From Burkholderiales bacterium (GTDB lineage Bacteria > Pseudomonadota > Gammaproteobacteria > Burkholderiales > Ga0077523), in assembly GCA_022843925.1 (NCBI GenBank), contig JALHMS010000001.1, forward strand, positions 74,378 through 138,377: DNA of 64,000 bases, read 5' to 3'. Numbering within the stretch: the first letter of the stretch is position 1; each line of letters begins with the position of its first letter. Positions 40,824 through 51,126 of this stretch are shown in pieces. The translations under genes were made by a program, and so were the position numbers. The notes beneath the pieces were generated by a model. The model had not been told where the DNA came from and did no database searches. It worked only from the letters and a program-made list of their open reading frames with translations.

Positions 40824-42149
40824 ATGCATTCCCGCCGCGATTTCCTGGCCGGCTGCGCCACGGCCGCTGCCGCCGGTGTCCTGCCGACCCACGCCGAGGA
40901 ACCCACCCCCATGCGTCCCGAGATGAAGGCCCTGCGCGACGGCTACGTCGGCCAGTACCAGGGCGGTGTCTATCTGCTTCCCGCCACCGACGAGACGGTG
41001 CAGTGGGGCTGGTTCGATCAGGCCGAGCCGCCGCGCGCGCGCATCCGCTCCGGCGACACGCTGGTGATGGAGACCATGATGGCCTCCCTGGACCAGGTGC
41101 TCCCCGGCGTGCCGGTGGACGAGATCACGCGCCTCCGCAAGGCGCACCCCGGGCGGGGGCCGCACACGATCACAGGGCCGGTGTACGTCGAGGGCGCGAT
41201 GCCCGGCGACGCGCTGCGCATCCGCATCAACCGCATCGTCCCGCGCAGCTATGGCGCCAACTGGAATCTCCCGGGCGATCTGAAGCTCGGTCAGTTCCCC
41301 GACGCGTTCCCGGAACCCCAGGTGAAGTACTTCTACTTCGACCTCGCGCGCGGCGTCACCGAATTCCTGCCCGGCATCGAGATCCCGGTGCGGCCGTTCC
41401 CCGGCGTGCTCGGCGTGGCGCGGGCCGAGAGCGGCAGGTTCAGCACCGTGCCGCCCGGGCCCTTCGGCGGCAACATCGACATCCGCGAACTGGTGGCCGG
41501 CACGTCGATCCTGATCCCCGTGTTCGTCGACGGCGCCCTGCTGTGGTCCGGCGACTCGCACGCGGCGCAGGGCAACGGCGAGATCAACCTGACGGCCATC
41601 GAAACCGCGTTCAGCGAGCTCAACATGACGGTCGAGGTGGTGAAGGGCGCGAAGCTCGCGTGGCCGCGACTCGAGACGCCGACCCACTGGATCACCGTCG
41701 GCTACGACCGCGATCTCAACAAGGCGCTGGAGATCCTCGAAGAGGAGACCGTGAAGTTCCTCGTCGAGACCCAGGGCATGGACCAGGCCGGCGCGCGGAA
41801 GCACATGGCGACCTACGGCGACTGCCGCGTGGCCGAGGTGGTGAACCAGGTGAAGGGGCTCTACTGCATGCTGCCCAAGCGGGCGGGCGCCAAGCCCGGC
41901 ATCCGGCCGACGGCCGAGACGCGCAACAACTACGTCGCGCATGCGGTGGACGGCGATCTCATGCAGGCACTGAACGAGGCGGCGATGCGCATGATCCGCG
42001 ACGTCGCCGACCGGACAGGCATGGCACCCATCGATGCCTACTCGCTGGCGAGCCTCGCAATGGATGCGCGGGTGGGTCGGCTCGAACCGGGTGCGCGGCA
42101 CGTGCACTGCCTGCTGCCGAAATCGCTGTGGGTGAAGGGCAAGGGTTGA
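40824..42149 (+). CDS. Tat-exported acetamidase/formamidase family protein
   Basis: 441-residue FmdA/AmdA-family protein. The start ATG 40824 is preceded by GGAAG and opens with a twin-arginine signal SRRDFLAGCATAAAAGVLP, so it should be exported folded. Family features include HTITGPVYVEGAMPGDALRIRI, PGVLGVARAESG, PPGPFGGNIDIRELVAGTS and LWSGDSHAAQGNGE. Cytoplasmic family members hydrolyse short amides to ammonia; the periplasmic location here is unusual and the substrate is uncertain. Confidence 0.87.
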   Translation: MHSRRDFLAGCATAAAAGVLPTHAEEPTPMRPEMKALRDGYVGQYQGGVYLLPATDETVQWGWFDQAEPPRARIRSGDTLVMETMMASLDQVLPGVPVDEITRLRKAHPGRGPHTITGPVYVEGAMPGDALRIRINRIVPRSYGANWNLPGDLKLGQFPDAFPEPQVKYFYFDLARGVTEFLPGIEIPVRPFPGVLGVARAESGRFSTVPPGPFGGNIDIRELVAGTSILIPVFVDGALLWSGDSHAAQGNGEINLTAIETAFSELNMTVEVVKGAKLAWPRLETPTHWITVGYDRDLNKALEILEEETVKFLVETQGMDQAGARKHMATYGDCRVAEVVNQVKGLYCMLPKRAGAKPGIRPTAETRNNYVAHAVDGDLMQALNEAAMRMIRDVADRTGMAPIDAYSLASLAMDARVGRLEPGARHVHCLLPKSLWVKGKG

Positions 42150-42192
42150 CCAGCGGGGGGAAATCCCGGTCGCCCGGGAAAACCCCGGCACC

Positions 42193-42764
42193 GTAGGAGG
42201 GGCCCATGGCCCCCGAGAGCGGCAGATGCCGCAGAAGCGCATCGACCGGAACGATCGCGTTCGCGGGCATGGCCCGCTCCTACAAGAGCCTGGTCCATCC
42301 GGATGGCGGTGGCGCACCATGACCCTCTAGGAGGGGCCCATGGCCCCGAGAGCGGCACTTGCCGCAGAAGCGCATCGACCGGAACGATCGCGTTCGCGGG
42401 CATGGCCCGCTCCTACAAGGGCATGGTCCATCCCGATGGCGGTGGCACACCACGACCCTGTAGGAGGGGCCCATGGCCCAAAGAGCGGCACTTGCCGCAG
42501 AAGCGCATCGACCGGAACGATCGCGTTCGCGAGCATGGCCCGCTCCTACAAGGGCATGGTCCATCCCGATGGCGGTGGCGCACCACGACCCTGTAGGAGC
42601 GGCCGATGGCCGCGAACGCGGTGGATGAGGGTCGACACAAGACAGTGCCTGCGCACTGTCCTGTGCCTCCCGAATCCGAGCGCCATGCAGGGCGCGAGGT
42701 GGATGCAAGGAAACGCTTCAACCGGAACCGTCGCTTTCGGGGCCATGGGCCCCTCCTACAAAGG
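42193..42764. repeat. Tandem array of about 133-bp REP-containing units
   Basis: Units begin with TAGGAGGGGCCCATGGCCC-type heads at 42193, 42327, 42460 and 42593, giving lengths 134, 133 and 133 for three close copies; the fourth is diverged and ends at about 42764 with a facing REP arm. Each unit carries a head arm (stem GGGGCC/GGCCCC) and a tail arm ending GCGGGCATGGCCCGC or similar, plus a conserved linker. It fills the gap between the acetamidase-like gene and mpl, which otherwise has no gene. Confidence 0.9.
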
Positions 42765-42776
42765 CTTAGGCCCCAC

Positions 42777-44126
42777 CTACCCCTTCGCGAGCCGCTCCAG
42801 CAGTTTCCCGTGCACGCCACCGAACCCGCCGTTGCTCATCACCAGGATGTGGTCGCCGGGGCGTGCCTCCTTCGCGACGGCCTCGACCAGCGCCGCGAGA
42901 TCCGTGAACGTCTCCGCGCGATCGCCGAGCGGCGCGAGCGCTTCGGCGGCGTCCCAGCCGAGGCCGCCCGCGTAGCAGTACACGCGGTCGGCGTCCTGCA
43001 GGCTCCCAGGCAGCTGCGCCTTCATCACGCCCAGCTTCATCGTGTTGGAGCGCGGCTCGAGCACCGCGAGGATGCGCGCACCGCCCACGCGATGGCGCAG
43101 GCCGCCAACCGTGGTGGCGATGGCCGTCGGGTGATGCGCGAAGTCGTCGTACACCGCGATGTCGCGCACGGTGCCGCGCAGCTCCATGCGCCGCCGCACG
43201 TTGCGGAACCGTCCGAGCGCCTCGATCCCCGTCGCAACGGGCACGCCGGCATGGCGCGCGGCGGCGATCGCGGCGATCGCGTTCAGGCGGTTGTGTTCGC
43301 CGAGGAGATCCCACTGCACGCGCCCCACGGGTTCGCCCCTCAGGATCACGTCGAAGGCGCCGGCGGCATCGGGCGGACCCGCCTGCCATCCGCCGGCTGC
43401 GCCGAAGCGCTCGACGGGCGTCCAGCAGCCGCGCTCCATCACGCGGTCCAGCGAGGCCTCGGCGCCGTTCGCCACGATCAACCCGTTGCCGGGCACCGTC
43501 CGGACGAGGTGATGGAACTGGGTCTCGATGGCGCCGAGGTCGGGGAAGATGTCCGCGTGGTCGAATTCGAGGTTGTTCAGCACCGCGGTGCGGGGGCGGT
43601 AGTGGACGAACTTCGAGCGCTTGTCGAAGAATGCCGTGTCGTACTCGTCGGCCTCGATCACGAAGAAGTGCGAGTCGGTGATCCGCGCGGAGAGGCCGAA
43701 GTTCATCGGCACGCCGCCGATCAGGAACCCGGGCCGGAGGCCGGCATCCTCCAGGATCCACGCGAGCATCGAGGCGGTGGTGGTCTTGCCGTGCGTACCG
43801 GCGACGGCGAGCACCCAGCGGTTGCGCAGCAAGGTCTCGGCGAGCCACTGCGGACCGGACACGTAGGGCAGGCCGCGATCGAGGATGGCCTCCATGAGCC
43901 GGTTGCCGCGCGACACCACGTTGCCGATCACGTAGAGGTCGGGGCACAGCTCGGTCTGGTGCGGATCCCATCCTTCGGTGAGACGGATGCCCTGCTGTTC
44001 GAGCTGCGTGCTCATGGGCGGGTAGACGTTCTCGTCGCAGCCCGTGACGGTGTGACCCGCCTGCCGGGCGATGACGGCGAGGCCGCCCATGAAGGTGCCG
44101 CAGATACCGAGGATGTGAATGTGCAT
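42777..44126 (-). CDS. mpl: UDP-N-acetylmuramate:L-alanyl-gamma-D-glutamyl-meso-diaminopimelate ligase
   Basis: Recycles murein tripeptide by ligating it to UDP-MurNAc. The product begins MHIHILGICGTFMGGLA, the mononucleotide-binding start specific to Mpl, and has the ATP loop GTHGKTTT (residues 110-117). The Mur-ligase central segment FFVIEADEYDTAFFDKRSKF and VYDDFAHHPTAI follow. Length is 449 residues, standard. It is read toward the REP array and may terminate there. Confidence 0.95.
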   Translation of the reverse strand: MHIHILGICGTFMGGLAVIARQAGHTVTGCDENVYPPMSTQLEQQGIRLTEGWDPHQTELCPDLYVIGNVVSRGNRLMEAILDRGLPYVSGPQWLAETLLRNRWVLAVAGTHGKTTTASMLAWILEDAGLRPGFLIGGVPMNFGLSARITDSHFFVIEADEYDTAFFDKRSKFVHYRPRTAVLNNLEFDHADIFPDLGAIETQFHHLVRTVPGNGLIVANGAEASLDRVMERGCWTPVERFGAAGGWQAGPPDAAGAFDVILRGEPVGRVQWDLLGEHNRLNAIAAIAAARHAGVPVATGIEALGRFRNVRRRMELRGTVRDIAVYDDFAHHPTAIATTVGGLRHRVGGARILAVLEPRSNTMKLGVMKAQLPGSLQDADRVYCYAGGLGWDAAEALAPLGDRAETFTDLAALVEAVAKEARPGDHILVMSNGGFGGVHGKLLERLAKG

Positions 44127-44216
44127 GCAGAGACCGGACGGGATGGAGACGTGCGCTGCTCGCGCGTTCGGGAACGGGCCGGATTGTAGACGGCGATGCC
44201 GCGGCGGTCGCGTCGA

Positions 44217-45914
44217 TCAGGTGGACCGGCGCATGGCCCCCATGGTGTCGGCATTGCGCGCGCCGCCGAGGCTCACCGGAGAGGCCAGGGCCGCCGGCGG
44301 TGCGAGCTTCATGAGTTCGTACAGCCGCGCCAGGCTGGCGCGGTACACGAGGTCCATCGCCTGCACGGACTCGGGCGGGTTGTAGTCGCCGAACCACCAG
44401 CACCAGTCGGACCCTTCGCACACGCCGAGCTGACGCGATGCGGCCTCCTGCTCCTTCGGCGACAGGCGACCGCTCGCGGTGACGAGGTCGTAGCTGCTCT
44501 TCGCTTCGCAGAGGAGATCCCACGCGAGGTTCTTGTCGCGGCTGCCGATCCAGGTGGACAGACTGCCGTACACCCAGCTGCCGGCGACGAGGTTGTCGAG
44601 CTGCCCGATGCGGGAACCGCCTTCGGCCACGACCGCGGCACACGTGGTGGTGCGGATCGTCGGATGCGATTCGAGCGACGCATAGAGGTCGTCGAGGAAG
44701 TAGAAGCCGTTGTAGGGGTAGTACTCCCACGCGTTCTCGCCATCGAGGATGATGCTGACCACCGGCACCTCCGACCCGGGGGCCTCATCCGCGATGCGGT
44801 CGAGCGCCGCGATCATGTGCGCAGCCGCATCGCGCCCGTGCCACTTCGAGTACTCGAAGCCGATGGCATCCGACAGGCGGTCGTCGCGGAAGAAGCCCGT
44901 GACGCCGGTCTGCGCGATGCGCCACGGGCGGTAGAGATACTGCTCCCGTGGCGGCAACGGCCCGGCGGTGGCCAGGCTCGCGGCGAGAATCGCCTCCCCC
45001 GACGCCGTCCAGGCGATGCCCTCGCGACCCAGCATCTCGACGAACGCGCCCGACACCGCGCCCTCGGCCGGCCAGATGCCGACGGGCGGATGTCCGAACC
45101 GCGCGGCGTGGGACTCGAGACCCCAGGCGATGTGCGTCGCGAGCCGCTGTCGCCCGCCCGGATAGCGCGCGTGCCGCGGCAGGGGGGCATCGGGTTCGCG
45201 CTCGTGGGCGGCGGCGAAGTCGAGCAGCAGGGGACCGATCGGGTGATAGTGCGGCGTGCTGGAGATCTCGACCTGGCCCCGCTCGGCGAGGCGCCGCCAG
45301 CGCGGGACCACGTCGCGCGTCACCTGCCCGAACACCGCGAGCAGCGCACGTCGGTCGGCGGCGGTGAAATGCTCGCCCTTGGTCATCAGCTCGACGACGA
45401 CGGCGTGGTCGCGACGCACGGTCTCGCCGGTCCAGGCGAGGTGGTACCAGGTGAGCAGGTCGGACAGATAGCGGCCGGAGAGGTAGTCGAGCCCCGCACC
45501 GCCCTGTGCCTCGGCGAAGCGGAAGAGTTCGCGCAGCCGGCGATAGGCCGGATAGGGCTCGATCATCTTCTCGTGGTTTGCCCGGAAGCAACGGTCGAAG
45601 AGCAGTTCGCGATCGGCCGGGCCGATGGCGTCGAGGTCTTCGGCATCGAGGAAGCGAAGCAGCGGATCGCGGAGCCGCCCGGTCTCGAACTGGTCGACGT
45701 AGTCGTCCAGCTGGTCGAGCAGCACGGGCACCCAGTTCACGACTGCGCGCACGCGCGGATGGCGTTCGAGGTGCGCCGCCATGTCGGCGTAGTCCTTCAC
45801 GGCATGCAGGTACACCCAGGGCAGGCGGAATTCGCCGGTCGCGCAGTCCCGGAAGTCCGGTTGGTGCATGTGCCAGAAGAGCACGAGGTCGACCGCGCGG
45901 ACCGCTGGTTCCAT
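44217..45914 (-). CDS. Glycoside hydrolase family 57 protein
   Basis: 565-residue GH57 protein, cytoplasmic (no signal peptide). The N terminus FWHMHQPDFRD is the GH57 hallmark; GIWPAEGAVS matches the segment with the nucleophile Glu, and IILDGENAWEYY the conserved region with the acid Asp. Family members are amylases, 4-alpha-glucanotransferases or branching enzymes. Its position 35 bases after glgC on the same strand ties it to glycogen metabolism. The ATG at 45914 has GAGG upstream; the longer frame to 47318 is a shadow of glgC. Confidence 0.9.
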   Translation of the reverse strand: MEPAVRAVDLVLFWHMHQPDFRDCATGEFRLPWVYLHAVKDYADMAAHLERHPRVRAVVNWVPVLLDQLDDYVDQFETGRLRDPLLRFLDAEDLDAIGPADRELLFDRCFRANHEKMIEPYPAYRRLRELFRFAEAQGGAGLDYLSGRYLSDLLTWYHLAWTGETVRRDHAVVVELMTKGEHFTAADRRALLAVFGQVTRDVVPRWRRLAERGQVEISSTPHYHPIGPLLLDFAAAHEREPDAPLPRHARYPGGRQRLATHIAWGLESHAARFGHPPVGIWPAEGAVSGAFVEMLGREGIAWTASGEAILAASLATAGPLPPREQYLYRPWRIAQTGVTGFFRDDRLSDAIGFEYSKWHGRDAAAHMIAALDRIADEAPGSEVPVVSIILDGENAWEYYPYNGFYFLDDLYASLESHPTIRTTTCAAVVAEGGSRIGQLDNLVAGSWVYGSLSTWIGSRDKNLAWDLLCEAKSSYDLVTASGRLSPKEQEAASRQLGVCEGSDWCWWFGDYNPPESVQAMDLVYRASLARLYELMKLAPPAALASPVSLGGARNADTMGAMRRST

Positions 45915-45949
45915 GTGACTGCCTCGGGGGTGGACCTGTTCGGACAAGA

Positions 45950-47227
45950 CTACCGCTGATGGAACACGGCCTGGCCCAGCATGTCGGGCGTGATGAGCGT
46001 GACGCCGCCCTCGGTGACGTGGAATCGGCGGGCGTCCTCGACCGGATCGTAGCCGGCCTCCAGGCCCGCGGGCAGGACGCAGTGCTTGTCGACCACGCAG
46101 CGCTTCAGCTTCACGCCGCGATTGAGCACCACCTCGGGCAGGATCACGGAGTCCTCGATCGAACCGTAGCTGTTCAGCTTCACGTTGGAGAAGAGCACGG
46201 AGCGCGCGATGCGCGAGCCGCTGACGATGCAGCCGCCGGACACCAGGGAGTCGACGGCATAGCCGCGGCGCCCGTCCTCGTCGAACACGAACTTGGCAGG
46301 CGGCAGTTGCTCCTGCCAGGTCCAGATGGGCCACTCGCGGTCGTAGAGGTTCAGCTCCGGATCGACGCTGGCGAGGTCGAGGTTGGCCTCCCAGAAGGCA
46401 TCCACCGTTCCGACGTCGCGCCAGTACGGCACGCCGTCCTCCATGCCGACGCAGCTCTCGTTGAAGCTGTGGGCGAAGACGCGATAGCGCGGCACCAGGT
46501 GCGGGATGATGTCCTTGCCGAAGTCGTGCGTGGACCCGGGGGTGTGGGTGTCGCGCTCCAGCTGTTCGTAGAGGAACCGCGTGTTGAACACGTAGATGCC
46601 CATGCTCGCGAGGGCCATGTCGGGGCGGCCCGGCACGCAGCGCGGATCCTCGGGCTTCTCGACGAACTCGCGCACGCGCCATTCGTCGTCGACGCCCATG
46701 ACGCCGAACGCGCGGGCGTCGGCGAGCGGGACTTCGATGCAGGCGACGGTGAGGTCGGCGCGCTTCTGCACGTGATCGGACAGCAGGCGGCCGTAGTCCA
46801 TCTTGTAGATGTGATCGCCGCCCAGGATCAGCACGTACGTCGGATCGTTGGACCGCAGGATGTCGAGGTTCTGGTAGACCGCATCGGCGGTGCCGGCGTA
46901 CCAGCCGTCGTCCAGCCGCTGCGAGGCGGGGAGGACGTCGACGAACTCGTCGAAGCGGCCGTCGAGGAAACTCCAGCCGCGCTGGATGTGGCGGATCAGG
47001 CTGTGGGCCTTGTACTGCGTGGCGATGCCGATGCGGCGCACGCCGGAGTTCACGCAGTTGGAGAGCACGAAGTCGATGATCCGGAACTTGCCGCCGAACG
47101 GCACGGCGGGCTTGGCGCGCCAGTCGGTCAGGTTGCGGAGCCGGCTGCCCTTGCCACCCGCGAGGATGAGGGCGTAGCTGTCCTTGACGAGCTTGCTGAC
47201 GAAGCGGGGATCCGTCGGACTGGCCAT
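45950..47227 (-). CDS. glgC: Glucose-1-phosphate adenylyltransferase (ADP-glucose pyrophosphorylase)
   Basis: Makes ADP-glucose, the donor for glycogen. The N-terminal [35 protein letters not shown] is the complete nucleotidyltransferase signature; [25 protein letters not shown] and WRDVGT follow, and a left-handed beta-helix domain ends the protein. Length is 425 residues from ATG 47227. It is divergent from glgB across a 164-base region and heads a glgC-GH57 operon. Confidence 0.96.
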   Translation of the reverse strand: MASPTDPRFVSKLVKDSYALILAGGKGSRLRNLTDWRAKPAVPFGGKFRIIDFVLSNCVNSGVRRIGIATQYKAHSLIRHIQRGWSFLDGRFDEFVDVLPASQRLDDGWYAGTADAVYQNLDILRSNDPTYVLILGGDHIYKMDYGRLLSDHVQKRADLTVACIEVPLADARAFGVMGVDDEWRVREFVEKPEDPRCVPGRPDMALASMGIYVFNTRFLYEQLERDTHTPGSTHDFGKDIIPHLVPRYRVFAHSFNESCVGMEDGVPYWRDVGTVDAFWEANLDLASVDPELNLYDREWPIWTWQEQLPPAKFVFDEDGRRGYAVDSLVSGGCIVSGSRIARSVLFSNVKLNSYGSIEDSVILPEVVLNRGVKLKRCVVDKHCVLPAGLEAGYDPVEDARRFHVTEGGVTLITPDMLGQAVFHQR

Positions 47228-47293
47228 GGTGATTCTCTCGTCGACAGGTGGACGGTTCGGGAGATAGGGTGAGGCTCCCGGCAGACGCGTCCC

Positions 47294-47299
47294 TATAAT
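47294..47299 (+). promoter_or_regulatory. Putative -10 element of glgB
   Basis: CCTATAATACC on the plus strand contains a perfect TATAAT 93 bases before the glgB start in the glgC-glgB divergent region. No clear -35 accompanies it. Confidence 0.4.
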
Positions 47300-47391
47300 A
47301 CCTGCCGCATCGTTCCAAACGCGTTCTGCGCGCGCGGCCCGTCTCACTCTTCCCTTCGGCGCCACCTGCGTGCTTCCGGCATGACTCCTCG

Positions 47392-49554
47392 ATGACCCCA
47401 GTGAACGATCACCGCTTCGATCAGCTGCTCGCCGGCCGCCAGCACGACCCCCTGGAGATCCTCGGGGTCCATCGTGCCGCGCAGGGCTGGGTGGTGCGGC
47501 ACGTGGATCCGCACGCCGCCACCGTCAGCCTGCGCGACGGCGACCGGTCGGTGCCGCTCACCCAGATCGCCCCCGGCCTGTGGGAGGTCACCGTGCCCGG
47601 CGAGCCCGCGCATCCGCTGCGGCTCCTGGTCGACCACGGGGGGGCGCCGCGCGAGATCGCCAGCCCGTGGGTGTTTGCGCCCGCCATCGGCGACGACGAC
47701 CTGTATCTCTTCAACGCCGGCCAGCTCACCCGCGGCTGGAAGGTGCTGGGCGCCGTCGCGACCCATCGCGGCAGCACCGCCGGCGTCCGCTTCGCGTGCT
47801 GGGCGCCGAACGCGGAGCGCGTGAGCGTCGTGGGCGACTTCAACCGGTGGGACGGCCGCGTCCATCCGATGATCTCCCGTGGGGCGAGTGGCGTCTGGGA
47901 GCTGTTCGTGCCGGGTCTTCCCGCCGAAGCGCTCTACAAGTTCGAGATAAGGCACCGGGCGAGCGGCACCGTGTTCGTGAAGTCCGACCCGTACGGCCGG
48001 GCATTCGAACTGCGCCCCGGCACCGCCGCGCGCGTGCAGACGTCGACGTTCGAATGGACCGACACCCGCTGGATGCAGACCCGCGCCACCCATGACTGGC
48101 TGCACGCACCGCTGAACGCGTACGAGGTGCACCTCGGCTCTTGGAAGCGCCATCCCGACGGCGCGTTCTACACGTATGGCGAGATGGCCGAGCACCTCAT
48201 CCCCTACGCCCTCGAGATGGGCTACACGCACCTCGAGCTGCTCCCGGTGTCGGAGCATCCGCTCGACGAATCGTGGGGTTATCAGACCACCGGCTACTTC
48301 GCCGTGACGAGCCGCTTCGGCACCCCCGACGACTTCCGCGCCTTCGTCGATTCGTGCCACCGCGCGGGGCTGGGCGTGATCCTCGACTGGGTGCCCGGCC
48401 ACTTCCCGCGCGACGCCTGGGCGCTCGCCCGCTTCGACGGGTCGGCACTGTACGAGCACGAGGACCCGCGGATGGGTCTCCACGAGGAATGGGGGACCCA
48501 CGTCTTCAACTACGGCCGCAGGGAGGTCTGCAGCTTCCTGCTGTCGTCGGCGGCGTTCTGGCTGGAGGAGTTCCATCTCGACGGTCTGCGCGTCGATGCC
48601 GTGGCGTCGATGCTCTACCTCGACTACTCGCGGCGCGCCGGCGAGTGGGTCCCGAACCGCTTCGGCGGGCGCGAGAACCTGGAAGCGATCGACTTCCTGC
48701 GCGCGCTGAATGCGATGGTCCACCGCGACTTCCCCGGTGCGCTGACCTTCGCGGAGGAGTCGACGGCGTGGCCGATGGTGTCGCGGCCAGTCTACGTGGG
48801 CGGCCTCGGGTTCTCGATGAAGTGGAACATGGGCTGGATGAACGACTCGCTCGCGTACCTCGCGCACGACCCCATCCATCGCCGCTATCACCACGACAAG
48901 CTCACCTTCGGCCAGATCTACGCGTACAGCGAGAACTTCATGCTGCCGCTGTCGCACGACGAGGTCGTGCACGGGAAACGCTCGCTGCTCGACAAGATGC
49001 CGGGCGACGCGTGGCAGAAGTTCGCGAACCTCAGGCTGCTGCTCGCGTGGCAGGCGTGCACGCCGGGCAAGAAGCTCAATTTCATGGGCAACGAGTTCGG
49101 GCAGGGCCGCGAATGGCGGGTCGGCGGCGAGCTCGACTGGCACCTGCTCGACACGGCATGGCACGGTGGTGCCCAGGCCTGTGCGCGCGACCTCAACCGG
49201 CTGTACCGCGATGTGCCGGCGCTGCACGACCTCGACTTCGATCCCGCCGGCTTCCAGTGGATCGACTGCCACGACGCCGACCACTCGGTGGTGAGCTGGC
49301 TGCGGCGCGATCGCGAGGGCCGTTGCGTCGTGGTGCTGATGAACTTCACGCCGGTCGGCCGCCCCGGTTACCGCATCGGCGTGCCGTCGGGCGGGCACTA
49401 CCGCGAGATCTTCAACAGCGACTCGCGGTTCTACGGCGGCTCGGACCAGGGCAATGGTCATGGCGTCACGGCCGAGCCACATCCTTGGATGAACCAGCCG
49501 TGGTCGGTCGTGCTGACGCTCCCGCCCCTCGCGGCGGTGATCCTGGCGCCGTAG
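47392..49554 (+). CDS. glgB: 1,4-alpha-glucan branching enzyme
   Basis: GH13 enzyme that forms alpha-1,6 branches in glycogen. The product has an N-terminal CBM48-type domain ([25 protein letters not shown]) and a catalytic barrel with [11 protein letters not shown] (nucleophile Asp402), FAEEST (acid Glu455) and SHDEVVHGK (Asp523). A C-terminal beta-sandwich follows. Length 720 residues is the long GlgB form. The gene is 47 bases upstream of glgA. Confidence 0.96.
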   Translation: MTPVNDHRFDQLLAGRQHDPLEILGVHRAAQGWVVRHVDPHAATVSLRDGDRSVPLTQIAPGLWEVTVPGEPAHPLRLLVDHGGAPREIASPWVFAPAIGDDDLYLFNAGQLTRGWKVLGAVATHRGSTAGVRFACWAPNAERVSVVGDFNRWDGRVHPMISRGASGVWELFVPGLPAEALYKFEIRHRASGTVFVKSDPYGRAFELRPGTAARVQTSTFEWTDTRWMQTRATHDWLHAPLNAYEVHLGSWKRHPDGAFYTYGEMAEHLIPYALEMGYTHLELLPVSEHPLDESWGYQTTGYFAVTSRFGTPDDFRAFVDSCHRAGLGVILDWVPGHFPRDAWALARFDGSALYEHEDPRMGLHEEWGTHVFNYGRREVCSFLLSSAAFWLEEFHLDGLRVDAVASMLYLDYSRRAGEWVPNRFGGRENLEAIDFLRALNAMVHRDFPGALTFAEESTAWPMVSRPVYVGGLGFSMKWNMGWMNDSLAYLAHDPIHRRYHHDKLTFGQIYAYSENFMLPLSHDEVVHGKRSLLDKMPGDAWQKFANLRLLLAWQACTPGKKLNFMGNEFGQGREWRVGGELDWHLLDTAWHGGAQACARDLNRLYRDVPALHDLDFDPAGFQWIDCHDADHSVVSWLRRDREGRCVVVLMNFTPVGRPGYRIGVPSGGHYREIFNSDSRFYGGSDQGNGHGVTAEPHPWMNQPWSVVLTLPPLAAVILAP

Positions 49555-49601
49555 CTGGCGCCGTGGCCGACACCCTTTCTTCCATCGCCGACGCGAGACG
49601 C

Positions 49602-51053
49602 ATGCAGGTCCTCTTCGCCACCTCCGAAGCCGCACCCCTCGTGAAGACCGGCGGGCTCGCCGACGTGAGCGGTGCCCTGCCGGCCGCGCTGCGCCGCGAG
49701 GGCGTCGACGTGCGGATCCTGCTGCCCGGGTACCCCGCGGTGCTCCGGCACCTGGGCGGACAGCCGATCGTGCTGGCCGAGTTCGACGTGCCCATGCTGG
49801 GTCGCGCGGCGCTGCTCGAAGGCGCGATGCCGGACGGCGTGCCGTTGTACGTCATCGCCCGCGACGATCTGTACGCCCGCGACGGCGGCCCGTACCAGCG
49901 CGCGGACGGCGCCGACTGGCCCGACAACGACCGGCGCTTCGGGCTGCTGTCCCGCGTGGCGGCGATGCTGTCGCAGGAATCCTCGCCGATCGCGTGGCGG
50001 CCGGACGTCCTCCACTGCAACGACTGGCAGACCGGGCTCGCGCCGCTCTTCCTGCAGCTGGACGGCACCCGCCATGCGCCGACGCTCTTCACGATCCACA
50101 ACCTCGCCTACCAGGGCATCTTCCCGGCGGACAGCCTTCCGAGGACGGGGCTGCCGTGGGACGTCTTCCGCATGGAGGGCGTCGAGTTCTTCGGGAACAT
50201 CTCGTTCCTGAAGGGCGGCCTGCAGACCGCGGACCGCATCACGACGGTGAGCCCGAACTACGCCCGCGAGATCCAGCACGAACCGCTCGGCTTCGGCCTG
50301 CAGGGCCTGCTCTCGTGGCGGGCGAAGGATCTGACGGGGATCCTGAACGGCATCGATCTCGCCACGTGGGACCCGGGCACGGACCCGCTGATCCCCCGCC
50401 GCTACGGCGTCGACAGCCTGCTGCGCAAGGACGCCAACCGGAGCGCGCTGCGCGAGGTGATGGGTCTCCAGGCGGTCAAGGGGGTTCCGGTCGCCGGGCT
50501 GGTCACGCGCTTCGCGCATCAGAAGGGCCTCGACCTGCTGCTCGCTTGCGTCGAGCAGGCCCTGACCCTGCCGATGCAGTTCGCGATCCTGGGGTCTGGA
50601 GAACCGACGCTGGAACACGCGTTCCGCGACCTGGCGGCGCGCCACCCGGGGCGGATCGGCGTGCGGATCGGCTTCGACGAGGCGCTGTCGCATCTCGTGG
50701 AGGCCGGTGCGGACCTCTTCGTGATGCCGTCCCGCTTCGAACCCTGCGGGCTCAACCAGATGTACAGCCAGCGCTACGGGACGCCGGTCGTGGCGCATGC
50801 CACGGGCGGATTGTCCGACAGCATCGTCGACGCGACCCCCGAGGCCGTGGCCGCCGGGGAGGGCACCGGCTTCCTGTTCCACGAACCGACGCCGCCCGCA
50901 CTGCTCGCGGCGCTGGGCCGGGCAGCGGCGGCCTTCGGCGACCGGCGGGCCTGGAGACGCATCCAGCGATCCGGGATGGCGCGGGATTTCTCGTGGGACG
51001 CCGCGGCCCGCCGGTATGCCTCCCTCTATCGCGCGGTGACGGGCACCCCCTGA
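49602..51053 (+). CDS. glgA: Glycogen synthase
   Basis: GT5 enzyme that extends alpha-1,4-glucan from ADP-glucose. It begins MQVLFATSEAAPLVKTGGLADV with the ADP-glucose-binding KTGGL (Lys15), contains HCNDWQTGLAPL and ends with the GT-B motif PSRFEPCGLNQMYSQRYG holding the catalytic Glu. Length from ATG 49602 is 483 residues, near the E. coli enzyme; GTG 49563 would add 13 residues. The long frame beginning in glgB is not real. Confidence 0.95.
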   Translation: MQVLFATSEAAPLVKTGGLADVSGALPAALRREGVDVRILLPGYPAVLRHLGGQPIVLAEFDVPMLGRAALLEGAMPDGVPLYVIARDDLYARDGGPYQRADGADWPDNDRRFGLLSRVAAMLSQESSPIAWRPDVLHCNDWQTGLAPLFLQLDGTRHAPTLFTIHNLAYQGIFPADSLPRTGLPWDVFRMEGVEFFGNISFLKGGLQTADRITTVSPNYAREIQHEPLGFGLQGLLSWRAKDLTGILNGIDLATWDPGTDPLIPRRYGVDSLLRKDANRSALREVMGLQAVKGVPVAGLVTRFAHQKGLDLLLACVEQALTLPMQFAILGSGEPTLEHAFRDLAARHPGRIGVRIGFDEALSHLVEAGADLFVMPSRFEPCGLNQMYSQRYGTPVVAHATGGLSDSIVDATPEAVAAGEGTGFLFHEPTPPALLAALGRAAAAFGDRRAWRRIQRSGMARDFSWDAAARRYASLYRAVTGTP

Positions 51054-51126
51054 GGGTGGCAGAATCGAGGTCTACTCAGGAGTCCCGGTCGCGCGGCCGG
51101 GGCGTCCGCACAACGGGAGGGGTGAA

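Noticed and set aside
42193-42764. CRISPR-like array
   Set aside because: Repeat units are about 133 bases, contain internal palindromes and nearly identical linkers, with no variable spacers and no cas genes.
49563-49601. Longer glgA start at GTG 49563
   Set aside because: It would add 13 residues not seen at the N terminus of glycogen synthases; MQVLFATSE at 49602 aligns with the family start. It remains a possible alternative.
47344-49635. 763-codon minus-strand frame opposite glgB
   Set aside because: glgB on the plus strand has all catalytic residues; the antisense frame is low-complexity and unmotivated.
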